From NCBI GenBank assembly GCA_022790975.1, contig JAAVYF010000047.1:1-64000 (forward strand): DNA of 64,000 nucleotides. The letters run 5' to 3'. The translations under genes were made by a program, and so were the position numbers. Shown here piece by piece: positions 38,818 through 49,931 of this stretch (within the stretch, counting starts at the first letter, position 1; every line of letters begins with the position of its first letter). The stretch comes from Clostridia bacterium. Lineage in GTDB: Bacteria; Bacillota; Clostridia; TANB77; CAG-508. The notes beneath the pieces are model-generated. The model made no database searches. It worked only from the letters and a program-made list of their open reading frames with translations, and was not told the origin of the DNA.

Positions 38818-40171
38818 TTATTTTATGTTACTTAATACATATTTTTTATATAAATTTCCCTTTTCTTCGAAGTTTTTAAAATGGCTATAACTAGAGGCAG
38901 CTGGAGAAAGCACACATGAATAACCCTGAGCAGTTACTTTTTTGGAAATACTTACTGCTTCTTCTATAGTTTCTACTTTATATACTTGTTTAATATCTTT
39001 TAATTGTTCGTAAATTTTGTTACCAGTTTCTGGCATACAAATTATATTTTTTACATTAGAACTTTTTAAAAAATTTATTAATTCTTGTTGGTCAACTCCC
39101 CTATCCATTCCTCCACAAATCAATGTATCTACATTAGATATAGTTTTTATACAATTTATAGTTGCTTGTGGAATTGTAGCTATTGCATCATCATAAAACT
39201 CTATATTATCAAATTTTCCAATATACTCCATTCTATGTTCTAAAGGCTCAGAATTTTTTATGCTTTCTATTGCTTTATATAAATTAAGATCTAGAATTTT
39301 TACTACTGCTAAAAGAAACATCATATTATTTAATATATGCATTCCCTTTATTTTTCTTGGCTCATTTGCATTCATTAAAATCTGGTTATTAAAATATATG
39401 TTATCATTTTTCAAATATACTTTATTTTTTATTTTTTCATTCATTTTAGTTCCGATCCAAATAAACTGCAATATCATTAAGTTTATAATCATATAAATGA
39501 GATTTAATAAGATTATTTTCTGCATTATAAATAAAAAAGTCATTATCATTCTGAAATTTTGCTATATTAAATTTTGCTTTAATATATTCTTCTATACTAT
39601 TTACATGGTCTAAATGTTCTGGAAAAATGTTTAACAAAATAGAAATGTGAGGAGAAAATTTAGTAAATTCTAATGTATGAGATGATACTTCAATTATTAT
39701 ATATGAATTAGAAGTAAAATTATCAACTTCATCAAATATAGGGTTCCCTATATTTCCAACTAAAAATACCTCTTTTTCTTGAGCTTTTAAAATATTATAT
39801 AACACTGTGCTTGTTGTACTTTTTCCTTTAGTTCCAGTTATACCAATTTTAATTCCTGGAAAAAATTTTAATAAAAGCTCATAATCTGTAATTATTTTAT
39901 CTTTAAAACTTGATATATCTATGTCTTTTAATACAACTCCTGGTGCCTTTATTATTAAATCAAATTCATTTAAATTATTTAAATAGTTATCTCCTAAGTT
40001 AAAATACACATTAGAATCAAATTCATTTCTATCAATTTCAATATTTTTATCAGCAATTGTAATTTTTTTATCTTTAAAATGCTTTCTTATATATTGAAAT
40101 ATAGACTTTCCTTGCTTTCCAAATCCTAAAAGCACAATATTCTTATCTTTAAAAAATTCAAGTATTGTCAT
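38818..40171 (-). CDS. murD: MurD-type muramoyl-L-alanine:glutamate ligase, read through one CGGN site
   Basis: It adds glutamate to UDP-MurNAc-L-alanine. The N-terminal Rossmann domain (NIVLLGFGKQGKSI) is followed by the P-loop GTKGKSTT (113-120). The frame breaks at GAT-CGG-AAC (39454-39452). Skipping C gives VYLDGTKMNEKIKNKVYLKND. The C-terminal domain has GGMDRG and SPAASSYSHFKNFEEKG, both MurD hallmarks. Rejoined length is 1354 bp, 3n+1, 450 residues. It overlaps murL by 4 bp, so it may be the MurD2 type that adds L-glutamate. Confidence 0.9.
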
Positions 40172-41493
40172 ATGTTCTCCTTTAAAATTTTCTTAAATTC
40201 ATCTGGTAAATTATTATTCTCATTAAAATATTTTAAATTACTATCTGAGGTATCTACTAAATCAAAATGTTCTTTATAATATTTTAATAAATAAGGCAAT
40301 TCATTTGCATCTATTAATTTTATTACTTTACTTATTGAATATCTTACCTCACTAAATGTACCAACACATTCAAATGGCTTAATATCTCCAAATCCACATA
40401 ATTCTATAAAAGTTTGTAATAAGTTTTCTTTTTCAAATAAATTAGCTCCAAAAATTTCTTCAAGCTTTTTTTGTTCTATAAATGGACTAAGAATAGTATA
40501 AACAAATAAACATTTTGGGCAATCTCCACACCAAATCCAATTGACCCCTTTACTTCCTTTATTACAGCTCTTAAAAATCTTATGATACTTTTCTAATCTT
40601 GAAAAAATCATAGCAATTTGAAGTTCACTTATTGGTCTTAAAAAACTAAAATATTCTGATTCTGTTTTCAAATAATTTCTTGCATACCATCTAAAATCAT
40701 TTTCAAATTCTAATGTTTTAGAATATTGATGATTAATATTTTCATTTTCTATATTAGTTTCATTTGAACTATCTTCATTAGATAATGCAATATATTTTTT
40801 ATCTAACATAAAAGCTATTGCATAAGTTAAAAATGCAACCATAGCAGAAAATGGTGTATGTCCATTTAAAAACCCCTTTTTATTTAAATCTATTAAATTT
40901 TTATCAATTATTCTATTTACTTCAATTATAGAATCTTTAGAAAAACCTGCTATTTGAATACAATTATATGAAACTTCTTTTGTGCCAATCATAAAAGGAT
41001 TAATATTTTGAAACTTATCTTTCAATAACTCCATTGTAACATTAGAATCTTTTCCTCCTCCTATTGGGATAATAATCCCAGAAGTTATTTTAGGAATTTC
41101 TTCTAATTCTATAAAATTCCCAATAGATTTAAATTTAACAAAATCTTCTTCTGATGTTTGTATTTTATTTATATATCTAAATTCTCCTAAACCAAGATAA
41201 AATAATTTTCTAAACCATTTTTCTTGTTTTTCATCTAATCTACCACATTTAATTATAAAATTTTCTGAACATGTTGCTTTAAAATAACTAATTGCCTCTA
41301 CCATCCCAAGATTAAAAACAATATTTTTTAAAATATTAGACTCCAAATGTTTCCATCTGAAGCCTTTTTTTAATATTTCATGTTTTGGTGTAAATTTTGC
41401 TAATCCCTCTATTTCAAATTCATAATCAAAATAAATTTTTTCACTATCTTCTGAAATTTTATAATTATTATAAATAAAATTTGGATATTTCAT
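40168..41493 (-). CDS. murL: MurL-type UDP-MurNAc-L-Ala-L-Glu epimerase
   Basis: MurL, known from Xanthomonas, converts the L-glutamate of UDP-MurNAc-L-Ala-L-Glu to D-glutamate in an ATP-dependent way, working after MurD2. The 441-residue protein has PP-loop-like IIPIGGGKDS (141-150), LSNEDSSNETN, and a C-terminal CGDCPKC cluster (about 325-331), matching my recall of that family. The four-base overlap with murD strongly supports the pathway. The alternative is a generic PP-loop enzyme. Confidence 0.75.
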   Translation of the reverse strand: MKYPNFIYNNYKISEDSEKIYFDYEFEIEGLAKFTPKHEILKKGFRWKHLESNILKNIVFNLGMVEAISYFKATCSENFIIKCGRLDEKQEKWFRKLFYLGLGEFRYINKIQTSEEDFVKFKSIGNFIELEEIPKITSGIIIPIGGGKDSNVTMELLKDKFQNINPFMIGTKEVSYNCIQIAGFSKDSIIEVNRIIDKNLIDLNKKGFLNGHTPFSAMVAFLTYAIAFMLDKKYIALSNEDSSNETNIENENINHQYSKTLEFENDFRWYARNYLKTESEYFSFLRPISELQIAMIFSRLEKYHKIFKSCNKGSKGVNWIWCGDCPKCLFVYTILSPFIEQKKLEEIFGANLFEKENLLQTFIELCGFGDIKPFECVGTFSEVRYSISKVIKLIDANELPYLLKYYKEHFDLVDTSDSNLKYFNENNNLPDEFKKILKENI

Positions 41494-42455
41494 AACTTTA
41501 AACTCCTCTTTCCATCTATTTTATTATCTGAAACTGTTTTATATATGGTTTTTTTCCTATTAAGTATTGCATAAAAAAATGATGTTATTGGAACTGAAAT
41601 AATTAATCCTATATTCCCAATAAAAATAATTATACCTATTAGAAATATTTCATCAATATTTAAAATATCATTTAATTTATAGCCATTTTTTAAATAATAA
41701 CACATTGGAATTAATGTTATTCCAGCAAATAACAAAAACAAAACATTAATTTTTTCACTAATTACTTCTTTTCCAACTATAACTCCAATTTTAAATTGTT
41801 CTTTCCAATCTATATCTTGAGCTTTATCTTTTTCTAAATCTAATCTTGATATTATTCTAGGCACTATATCAATAAATATTCCTAAAAATATTGTAACAGC
41901 CATTCCTAATATAATATTATTAGAAAGATTACTTTTATACATACCAATTACATTAGTATTAGAACCAATTATAAAAACTATAAAACCACAAATAAAACTC
42001 GTACTAAGTATAGAAATCACTTCCGAAAATGATTTTCTATGTATTCCTTCTTTTATTAAAATATTCATAGTAACTATTAAAAATGATACTATACCTGTTA
42101 AAATCCAAATATTTTTATCATTTATAATTGCTTTTATATATATATAATATAAAATTAAAATTGTTAATACATATCTTATTAAATTTTTTATGCAAGATTT
42201 TTTTTCAATTATTATTATTGAAACTATAAAAACTATTATTGCAAAAAGAATATAATATTGTCTTCCAGATTTTTTTACTTCTTGTTTTATATCTTTGCTA
42301 TCATTTTTAGGTGTTTCTATAACTTGTGTAGCTTCTGTTTCATTTACAGACTCACCTTCTTGAATATTTATATCATCAGTAGCATATATAACTCCAATTA
42401 ACAAATTCATCATTAGTACAAAAGTCAATATAATTAGAATTATTTTTTTGTACAT
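41490..42455 (-). CDS. Multi-spanning membrane protein, possibly YibE/F-like
   Basis: The 321-residue protein has a signal-like N-terminus (1-26), an acidic extracytoplasmic stretch, then about seven membrane segments. The sequence NIILGMAVTIFLGIFIDIVPRI resembles the core of the YibE/F family, but it is shorter than usual. It overlaps murL by 4 bp. Function is unknown. Confidence 0.5.
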   Translation of the reverse strand: MYKKIILIILTFVLMMNLLIGVIYATDDINIQEGESVNETEATQVIETPKNDSKDIKQEVKKSGRQYYILFAIIVFIVSIIIIEKKSCIKNLIRYVLTILILYYIYIKAIINDKNIWILTGIVSFLIVTMNILIKEGIHRKSFSEVISILSTSFICGFIVFIIGSNTNVIGMYKSNLSNNIILGMAVTIFLGIFIDIVPRIISRLDLEKDKAQDIDWKEQFKIGVIVGKEVISEKINVLFLLFAGITLIPMCYYLKNGYKLNDILNIDEIFLIGIIIFIGNIGLIISVPITSFFYAILNRKKTIYKTVSDNKIDGKRSLKL

Positions 42456-42466
42456 AACTCCTCCAA

Positions 42467-43345
42467 CTAAAATATTACAATATCAATTTCATTTGTATCA
42501 AGATTTTCGCCATATGCAAAAATTATATAAACATATCCATCATCTGTTAAAAAATAATTTTTTATATTATCTATTTTATACATACTATCATTTGGATTTC
42601 TAGTAAAAGAAGAACCATATTGTTTAGCTATTTCAGCAGCATTATTTGCAGCTATTTGTATTGTAGAATCTATACTTCTTTGTACATCTTCTATACTTGT
42701 TTCTTTTAATTTTATTAATTCTTTTAAAGAAATTTCCTTTTTATCAGGAATGCTATAATTATATGTCGCAACTGTAACAGTTTCAGCTGTATTCTCAGAT
42801 TTCTGAACAGTTTTTATTGCAATTGAAATTGCACCATTATTTACATAAGCCACATAATTAACTTGATAATTAGTAAAACCCGTTGTACTTCTCATAATTT
42901 TATTTGCTTCATCTAAAAACAATTCTTTAATTTCACCATTTATCTGTTTAGCAACATCATTATTTATATTTAATATTGGAATTTGTAAATCAACATGATA
43001 ATAATTTTCATCATCATTTTGAACTGTATATCCTGTATAAACAACAGCTCTTGTTGTATCTATTTTATCAACATTTATATTTTCACTATTTACATGTAAT
43101 TCATTTGTAAATATATTATTAAAATTAGCTTTTAAATCAGAATATTCTTCTTGCGTTTTATTACTTCCTATATGTATACCAAGCATTAGAGGATCTGTAT
43201 CTGAATATTTATAAAAATATTGTCCATATATTGCAATACAAACTGCTACAACGCAAATTAAAAGTAATACAACAAAAAATATAACTTTGTTTTTTCCATT
43301 TAATTTACTAACAAATCTTCTTAATGATCTATTTATTCTGTTCAT
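42467..43345 (-). CDS. Membrane-anchored DUF4163/DUF3298-like protein
   Basis: The 292-residue protein has one N-terminal membrane segment (about 22-42) after a basic RINRSLRRF start. Its extracytoplasmic part has the DUF4163/DUF3298 pattern seen in RsiV and PdaC: a ...YHVDLQIPILNINNDVAKQINGEI segment, then KEISLKELIK and a C-terminal TDDGYVYIIFAYGE. The role is unknown. It lies 11 bp from the next membrane gene, in the murL-murD operon. Confidence 0.65.
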   Translation of the reverse strand: MNRINRSLRRFVSKLNGKNKVIFFVVLLLICVVAVCIAIYGQYFYKYSDTDPLMLGIHIGSNKTQEEYSDLKANFNNIFTNELHVNSENINVDKIDTTRAVVYTGYTVQNDDENYYHVDLQIPILNINNDVAKQINGEIKELFLDEANKIMRSTTGFTNYQVNYVAYVNNGAISIAIKTVQKSENTAETVTVATYNYSIPDKKEISLKELIKLKETSIEDVQRSIDSTIQIAANNAAEIAKQYGSSFTRNPNDSMYKIDNIKNYFLTDDGYVYIIFAYGENLDTNEIDIVIF

Positions 43346-43540
43346 TTTTATACCTCTTACCTATATATTTTCTAGTATGCATATTATATCATCTTGCTAT
43401 TTACAATTCAATACTTTATGAAATTAAGTTTTTGGATTTCTTATTATACCTACCAAAAAAATTATTTACTTATTTACTTATTTAAATTATCTTAAATATA
43501 TATAATTAAATCTTTAACTAATTTTCTTTAAAATTAAAAA

Positions 43541-43572
43541 TAACAGGAAAAATACCACTATTCTTCCTGTTA
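43541..43572 (-). terminator. Terminator of the ClpE-like gene
   Basis: TAACAGGAA pairs with TTCCTGTTA around a 14-base loop, about 30 bp after the stop codon. Confidence 0.7.
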
Positions 43573-43601
43573 TAAAATGTAATTACAAACATTAACACTT
43601 T

Positions 43602-45935
43602 TTATCCAATTTTAAATTCTAATTCATTCCCATTTTCTGCCAAATGCACAAATACTGTATTCCCAGTTTTTAGTTCATCTCTTAAAATTTTATCTGCCAA
43701 AGTATCTTCAATATAATTTTGAATTGTTCTTCTTAATGGTCTTGCTCCATATTTTAAATCTGTTCCTTTTTCTAATAAGAATTTCTTTGCAGACTCATCT
43801 ACTTCTAAATTAATTTCTTTTGATTTTAAAGCATTATTAGTTTGTTTTAATAATAAGTCTACTATTTGAATTAATTCACTTTCTGTTAAACTATTAAATG
43901 GAATTATTTCATCAACTCTATTTAAAAATTCTGGTCTAAATAAACTTTTTAATGCTTCTACCATTTTATTTGAATTTTGTATACTATCTTTTCCAAATCC
44001 TATAGAATTTGTATTTAAATTTGAACCAGCATTTGAAGTCATAATAATTATTGTATTTGAAAAATTTACAACATTTCCTTGTGAATCTGTAAGTTTTCCA
44101 TCATCTAAAACTTGTAGCAAAATATTAAAAACATCTGAATGAGCTTTTTCAATCTCATCTAATAAAATAATTGAATATGGTCTTCTTTTAACTCTATCTG
44201 TTAATTGTCCAGCATCATCATATCCAACATATCCAGGAGGAGCTCCAATTAACTTAGCTGTAGAATGACTTTCCATATATTCAGACATATCTATTCTAAT
44301 AATAGAATCTTCACTACCAAATATTTCTCTTGCTAAAGCTTTAGATAACTCTGTTTTTCCAACTCCAGTAGGTCCAACAAATATAAATGATGGCGGTCTT
44401 TTAGTACTTTGAAGTCCAACTCTATTTCTTCTTATAGCTTTAGAAACTGCTTCAATTGCTCTATTTTGTCCAATAACATGATTATGTAAATATTTTTCTA
44501 AATTAAGTAATTTTTCTGTTTCTGCTTCTGTTATTTTTGTTACTGGAATTTTTGTCCATCTTTCAATAACTTCTGCTACATCTTGAACTGAAAGAATTGA
44601 TGGTTTAAGAGATTTTTCTATTTTATCCATTCTTTCTTTTAAATTACACTCTTTTGTTTTTAAATCTGCTGCTTTTTGATAATCTTCTATTGAATCTGAA
44701 GAAACAGCTTCTTCTTTTTGCGTTTCTATAACTGCAAGCTCATTTTTTATCATTTCTAATTCATATAATTCTTTATTATTCAAATTAATTTTTGAACATG
44801 CTTCATCAATTATATCAATTGCCTTATCTGGTAAAAATCTATCATGAATATATTTTTCAGACATATTTACAATTCTTTCAATTATATCATCTGTAATTAA
44901 AACTTTATGAAAATCTTCATAATATTTTTTAATTCCTTTTATAATTTCAATTGTTTCATCAATTGTTGGTTCATCAACTTGAATTGGTTGAAATCTTCTT
45001 TCTAGGGCTGAATCTTTTTCTATATATTTTCTATATTCTTTTAATGTTGTAGTTCCTATTATTTGAATTTCACCAGAAGATAAAGCTGGCTTTAAAATAT
45101 TTGCTGCATTCATTGAATGTTCTGCATCTCCAGCACCTATTATATTATGAAGTTCATCAATTACTAAAATTATATTTCCATAAGTTTTACATTCATCTAT
45201 TAATGACTTCATTCTTGATTCAAATTGACCTCTAAATTGAGTTCCTGCAACTATAGCTGTGATATCTATTAAATATACTTCTTTATTTAATAATTTAGCT
45301 GGTACTTCATTTCTTGCGATTTTAAGAGCTAGACCTTGAGCAATAGCAGTTTTACCAACTCCTGGCTCCCCTATTAAACATGGGTTATTTTTAGAACGTC
45401 TATTTAAAATTTGTGTTACTCTCAAAATTTCTTGCTCTCTACCAATAACTTCATCAATCTTTCCAGAAGCAGCCATTGCAGTTAAATTAGTTCCAAATGA
45501 ATCTAAAAATTTCTTTTTGTTATTTTTAGCTTTCTTTTCAACTTTAACTTTTTTATGACTAGAAGCTCCCTCTGCTGATGCACTATTATTAGAAGAAGTA
45601 TTTTCTTGTTGTTCATTATTTGAATTATTTCCTTTAAAAAGGTTTAATATTCCTGCAAATGGATTACTTCCATCTTCAGTATTTTCTAAATCATTTAATA
45701 TATCTAATTCTCCATTTTCATTAATTTCATTCATAAAATTTCCAAATTGTTCAGAAAGTTCTGCTATATCATCTTCAGAAATATTTGCATTTTGTGTTAA
45801 AACTTGAAGTGGATTAATACCTTTTTCTTTAGCACAATTATAACAAAGACCCTCTACTGTAGTCTTATTATTTTCTATTTTATTAATAAATACAACTGCA
45901 GGATTCTTTTTACACACTGAGCATTTCATATTCAT
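43602..45935 (-). CDS. clpE: ClpE-like Clp ATPase with N-terminal zinc finger
   Basis: This AAA+ unfoldase should feed substrates to ClpP. The 777-residue protein begins with a four-cysteine zinc site (C5, C8, C31, C34) like ClpE rather than the double Clp-N domain of ClpC. A variable Asn/Ser-rich linker follows, then AAA1 with GEPGVGKTA (189-197) and AAA2 with GPTGVGKTE (about 528-536). The middle UVR-like helices are present. A solid AAGGAG site precedes the start. No mcsA or ctsR is seen nearby. Confidence 0.88.
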   Translation of the reverse strand: MNMKCSVCKKNPAVVFINKIENNKTTVEGLCYNCAKEKGINPLQVLTQNANISEDDIAELSEQFGNFMNEINENGELDILNDLENTEDGSNPFAGILNLFKGNNSNNEQQENTSSNNSASAEGASSHKKVKVEKKAKNNKKKFLDSFGTNLTAMAASGKIDEVIGREQEILRVTQILNRRSKNNPCLIGEPGVGKTAIAQGLALKIARNEVPAKLLNKEVYLIDITAIVAGTQFRGQFESRMKSLIDECKTYGNIILVIDELHNIIGAGDAEHSMNAANILKPALSSGEIQIIGTTTLKEYRKYIEKDSALERRFQPIQVDEPTIDETIEIIKGIKKYYEDFHKVLITDDIIERIVNMSEKYIHDRFLPDKAIDIIDEACSKINLNNKELYELEMIKNELAVIETQKEEAVSSDSIEDYQKAADLKTKECNLKERMDKIEKSLKPSILSVQDVAEVIERWTKIPVTKITEAETEKLLNLEKYLHNHVIGQNRAIEAVSKAIRRNRVGLQSTKRPPSFIFVGPTGVGKTELSKALAREIFGSEDSIIRIDMSEYMESHSTAKLIGAPPGYVGYDDAGQLTDRVKRRPYSIILLDEIEKAHSDVFNILLQVLDDGKLTDSQGNVVNFSNTIIIMTSNAGSNLNTNSIGFGKDSIQNSNKMVEALKSLFRPEFLNRVDEIIPFNSLTESELIQIVDLLLKQTNNALKSKEINLEVDESAKKFLLEKGTDLKYGARPLRRTIQNYIEDTLADKILRDELKTGNTVFVHLAENGNELEFKIG

Positions 45936-46022
45936 ACGTTAAACTCTCTCCTTACATCATTTTAATATTACTTATAATACAATATTTTAACGTGTTAGTC
46001 AATAGCTAAATGTGGTAAAAAA

Positions 46023-46607
46023 CTATTCAAAATTCTCTAAAATTGAATTTAAACTTGATGCGCCATATACATAAATTCCTTCTTCTAATCTTCTAACATC
46101 TTCTTCAGATAAATATTCTGTATAAATTTCTGTTTTTTCATAAAGTGTTTTATCATAATTTTCATTTAAACGATACACTGTAACAATTCCATCTGTTGAA
46201 TTAATTACAAAATGCTCACTACAAAGTCCATCCATAAGTTTATATAAAGTTACAGCGTCTTTTGAAAATTCCTTAATAGTCCAATCTGGATATTTTTCTT
46301 TAACTTCGTCTTCTGTAAGATTAGACATTTCTACTGGAAGTTCAGATTGTTTAATTTCTGTATGTTTACAATCTTCATATTTTTTTTCTAAAGATAAAGT
46401 TGCTGTTGGTAAAAGTTTTTCTTCTAAACTTGATGTTTCTAAAACTGCCTCTTCTGAATTTTCTGCTTTTGTTGTATCTCCTGCAATATTAGTACTTGTA
46501 TCTGAATCTTTTTTTCCTAAAATCATTGGATAAAATTTTCCAATAAAATATCCTATTAATGCCGAAAATAAAAATATTAATATTCCATATTTAACAATCT
46601 TCTTCAT
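46023..46607 (-). CDS. BofC-like sporulation protein
   Basis: The 194-residue protein has a membrane anchor (about 7-25) and a C-terminal domain (about 75-194) like the BofC C-terminal domain: YPDWTIKEFSKDAVTLYK and CSEHFVINSTDGIVTVYRL. In Bacillus BofC restrains SpoIVB signalling in the forespore. A spoIVFA/FB-like pair lies 8 kb away. Family call is moderate. Confidence 0.65.
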   Translation of the reverse strand: MKKIVKYGILIFLFSALIGYFIGKFYPMILGKKDSDTSTNIAGDTTKAENSEEAVLETSSLEEKLLPTATLSLEKKYEDCKHTEIKQSELPVEMSNLTEDEVKEKYPDWTIKEFSKDAVTLYKLMDGLCSEHFVINSTDGIVTVYRLNENYDKTLYEKTEIYTEYLSEEDVRRLEEGIYVYGASSLNSILENFE

Positions 46608-46843
46608 AATCTATCTCCTTAGATTCTTAATCAAATAAAGCTATACAGCTATACTTAATATTATATTTTTTTCCTTAAATTTATTATGTATAACTATAAT
46701 TAAAAATATACCAATTTTAATAAAATTTTCATATACTTATTTTTTCAATTTTCTTACTCATACATAAAATTTCTATAATATTCTACATTTTATTCTTTTT
46801 GTTTCATAAGTTTAAAATTTTATAAAAACTTTTATATAAAACG

Positions 46844-46884
46844 AACCCTTGCAGAATACTAGTAAATAGTATCCTGCAAGGGTT
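46844..46884 (-). terminator. Strong terminator of the 46904-47365 gene
   Basis: A long stem (AACCCTTGCAG-A-ATACTA with TAGTAT-C-CTGCAAGGGTT, one mismatch) around a 5-base loop lies 20 bp after the stop codon. Confidence 0.75.
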
Positions 46885-46903
46885 ACTTTGATAAATAATA
46901 TCT

Positions 46904-47365
46904 CTAAATTACCTTTAGAGATTGGAGAAGATCTGGTATTTCGTCAAAGGAATATTTCTGATAACTTAATTCTTTATAAAATGCCTGAAAATATTTTTCA
47001 ATTCCTTCAGACAAATTATTAGAATCTTGCTCCTTTTTAACTTCAATCAGAGCATCAAATGTCGGACCATCTCCAAATAATCCATCATCATTTCTTTCTC
47101 CTTTTTGATGAATATTTTGGAATTGATAGCCACGGATCTTTCTATAAAATCCGCTACGCCCGCACCTAAGCCCAGTTATCTCAACAAAAAACAATTTCTC
47201 ATCTTTAAATATTCCTTTTATGCAGCTCCGTTCTTGTTCTGAATCCATATTCATTATGCCTACAATTTCATTTTTTTCTTTCTGGATAAAATATCCATTA
47301 AATGATTCACTTGGATTCTGCATATACCTGTCGCTTACTAAACCTGAAATTTTAAACAACTCCAT
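46904..47365 (-). CDS. Hypothetical protein, foreign codon usage
   Basis: About 153 residues from the ATG at 47365, which has GGAGGG upstream; an earlier in-frame ATG at 47377 overlaps that site. I do not recognise the family. It is soluble, with no signal peptide. It has an in-frame CGG at an arginine position (EQERSC); reading it +1 would give a stop three codons later. Base use is less AT-rich than the neighbours. It has its own terminator, so it is a compact acquired unit. Confidence 0.6.
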   Translation of the reverse strand: MELFKISGLVSDRYMQNPSESFNGYFIQKEKNEIVGIMNMDSEQERSCIKGIFKDEKLFFVEITGLRCGRSGFYRKIRGYQFQNIHQKGERNDDGLFGDGPTFDALIEVKKEQDSNNLSEGIEKYFQAFYKELSYQKYSFDEIPDLLQSLKVI

Positions 47366-47455
47366 ATTTCCCTCCATTTATATTCAGTATAGCCACCGGG
47401 TTACATAATAATTTTAATATAATATCAATTCTTTGTCAAGCATTCGTTTGTATAT

Positions 47456-49880
47456 TCAATTTAGCATCTTATTCAACCAAATTTCTCCTTCTTTACTAAT
47501 TATTATAGTAATTTCTCCATCTCTATCTGTTCTAAATATCTTACTTCCACATCCGCTTTAACCTTTTTAAAACCACATCATTTGGATGGTCAAATATATT
47601 ATTTTCACCAACCCCAATAAGTACTACTTTTGGTTTTACTATATTTAAAAATCTTTCTGTTGATGATGTTTTTGAACCATGATGTGCAACTTTCAATATT
47701 GTAGATTTTAATATATTTGTATCTTTATATTTTTCTAAAATAACATTTTCTGCAATTTCTTCAATATCTCCTGTAAATAACATACTATAACTTTTATAAA
47801 CTAATTTACATACTAATGAATTATTATTTAATATGTTTTCATTAATTATATAATTAGAAGTTGGCCAAAGTATATCCAAATACAAATTTTTCTCAATAAA
47901 AATTTTATCTCCTGCTTCTACTAATTTTACTTTTACTTTTTTCTCATTTACAATCTTTATAAAATTTTGATAATTTTCTGAATTTTCAAATTGCTTGCCA
48001 ATAATTATTTGTCCTATTTTTAATTCATTTATTATAGTTAATAATCCGTCCGCACATGGTCAGAATCAAAATGAGATATTATTATATAGTCTACAAATTT
48101 AGTTCCAGACTTCAATAAATAAGGAAGGACAACATTTTTACCATAATCATATTCTAAATTATTTCCTCCATCTATTAAAATAGTTTTTTTCATAGAAGTA
48201 GTAATAAGACTACAATCTCCTTGACCAACGTCAATAAAATTTATTTTTATATAATCTTTTTTGGAAATATTTTTTATTAAAATCAAAAATAATAAAATTA
48301 TAAAACTAAATTTTATTAAAATTTTCAGTTTTAATATTATAATATTTCTATTTACATATATATACTCTTTTAATTTATCTTTAAAGAATAAATATATCAT
48401 TAAAATTAAATAATACAAAATAAAAAATATTATATTTGGTGTTGTAACATAAACTTTAGAAAATTTAATATTTCCTATATAGTTAGATAATTTAAATAGA
48501 ATACTTAAAAGAAAATTTTCAAGAAAAACCAATACTTTTAAAAACTTTCCTAAAAATAGGCAAATATAACCTAAAATTATAATCCATCCAATAAAAAAAG
48601 ATACTAAAAAATTTGAAATAAAAAAGGTTAATGAAATTGTATTATATACATACAAAATTATTGGAAAAATAAATATATTCACTGATAAACTAGTTTTTAA
48701 GCTCTTTATAAACAATATTTTTATAAATTTAATTAATGTTTGTAATTTAAGTTTTTTATCTACAAAAATATCTTTTAACTCTATTTCTTTTTCGTATGCT
48801 TCACTAAATTTCAAATTTAACTTTACTAACCCAAATGTTCCTAAAAAGGAAAGCCACATCCCAACATTTTCAATATTATATAAATTAATAATCAATATAA
48901 TATCTAAAGAAAATAATAGTGATGTTATAACATCATTTCTTCTATGTAAATTTTTAGCAAGAATAAGTAAAATGCTCATTATACAAGCTCTAATACAGCT
49001 TGGGATTCCTCCAGTAAAAATAACAAAAAATATTAAAAACAAAATTAAAATATAATTTCTTAAATTTCTGCTTTTTATAAATCTTTTTAAAATTAAACTA
49101 ACTCCGATTAATTATATATACTACATGCATTCCAGAAATAGCTAATACATGAGATAAACTACTATTCCTAAAACTCTCAGACATTTCGTCTTCTATATTA
49201 CTTTTATCTCCAATTAATAAACCTGATAAAAAACTTGCATAATTTTTATCAAATATTTTAAATAGATTTTTTATTAAATTTTGTCTAAATTTAGAAATTA
49301 TTGAAAACAAAGTCTTTTCATTTTTTATAATTTGAACTGTTTTACTATTTATAATTCCATAAATTTTATTTTGTCTTAAATATCTTTCATAATCAAATCC
49401 ATTAGAATTCCTTTTAGAACTAGCCTTTGAAAACTCTCCATCTATAGAGATTAAATCTCCATATTCTAATTCTATATCTTTTGAAGTATATAATAAAAGT
49501 TTTGTGTCCTTATATTTAGAATTAAAATTAATAGATTTTACTTTTACTAAATATCTATTAGTATAATTTTTTTCTTCTTTAAAACTTATAACTTTTAAAA
49601 TTGCTTTACATTCAAAGTTACTTTCATACAAACTTTCATAATTATAATCATTTTTTATTGTAATTAATACAAATAAAATACAAATTACATAACCTATAAT
49701 TAATAATTTTCTAAATTTCAAATTATAATTATTAAAATTTTTTATTGATGAAAAGTTTTTTACTAAGCTTTCAAATTTTAACAAAATAAAAAAATATATA
49801 ATTAAAACAAAAAGAGCTATATTTTTAAAATATAGCCCTAAACATATTCCTAATATTTCATTAAATGAAATTACTAACAT
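47456..49880 (-). CDS. comEC: ComEC/Rec2 DNA uptake channel, read through four CGGN sites
   Basis: ComEC forms the membrane channel for transforming DNA. The gene appears in pieces. Breaks are at AAT-CGG-AGT (49106-49104), GTG-CGG-A and C-GGA (48052-48050 and 48048-48046, two adjacent sites), and AAG-CGG-ATG (47555-47553). Skipping the C each time gives INGVSLILKRF, SDHVGGLLTII and KRLKGCGSKIF. The result runs from ATG 49880 to TGA 47456: 2425 bp, 3n+4 as expected for four sites, about 806 residues. It contains HVLAISGMH, the competence membrane domain and a C-terminal beta-lactamase-like domain with HFDSDHVGG and VAHHGSKTSS. Confidence 0.87.
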
Positions 49881-49931
49881 TATTACGTTTATAGCTAATC
49901 ACCTCTATTTAGATATTAGCCCCCGCAATAA

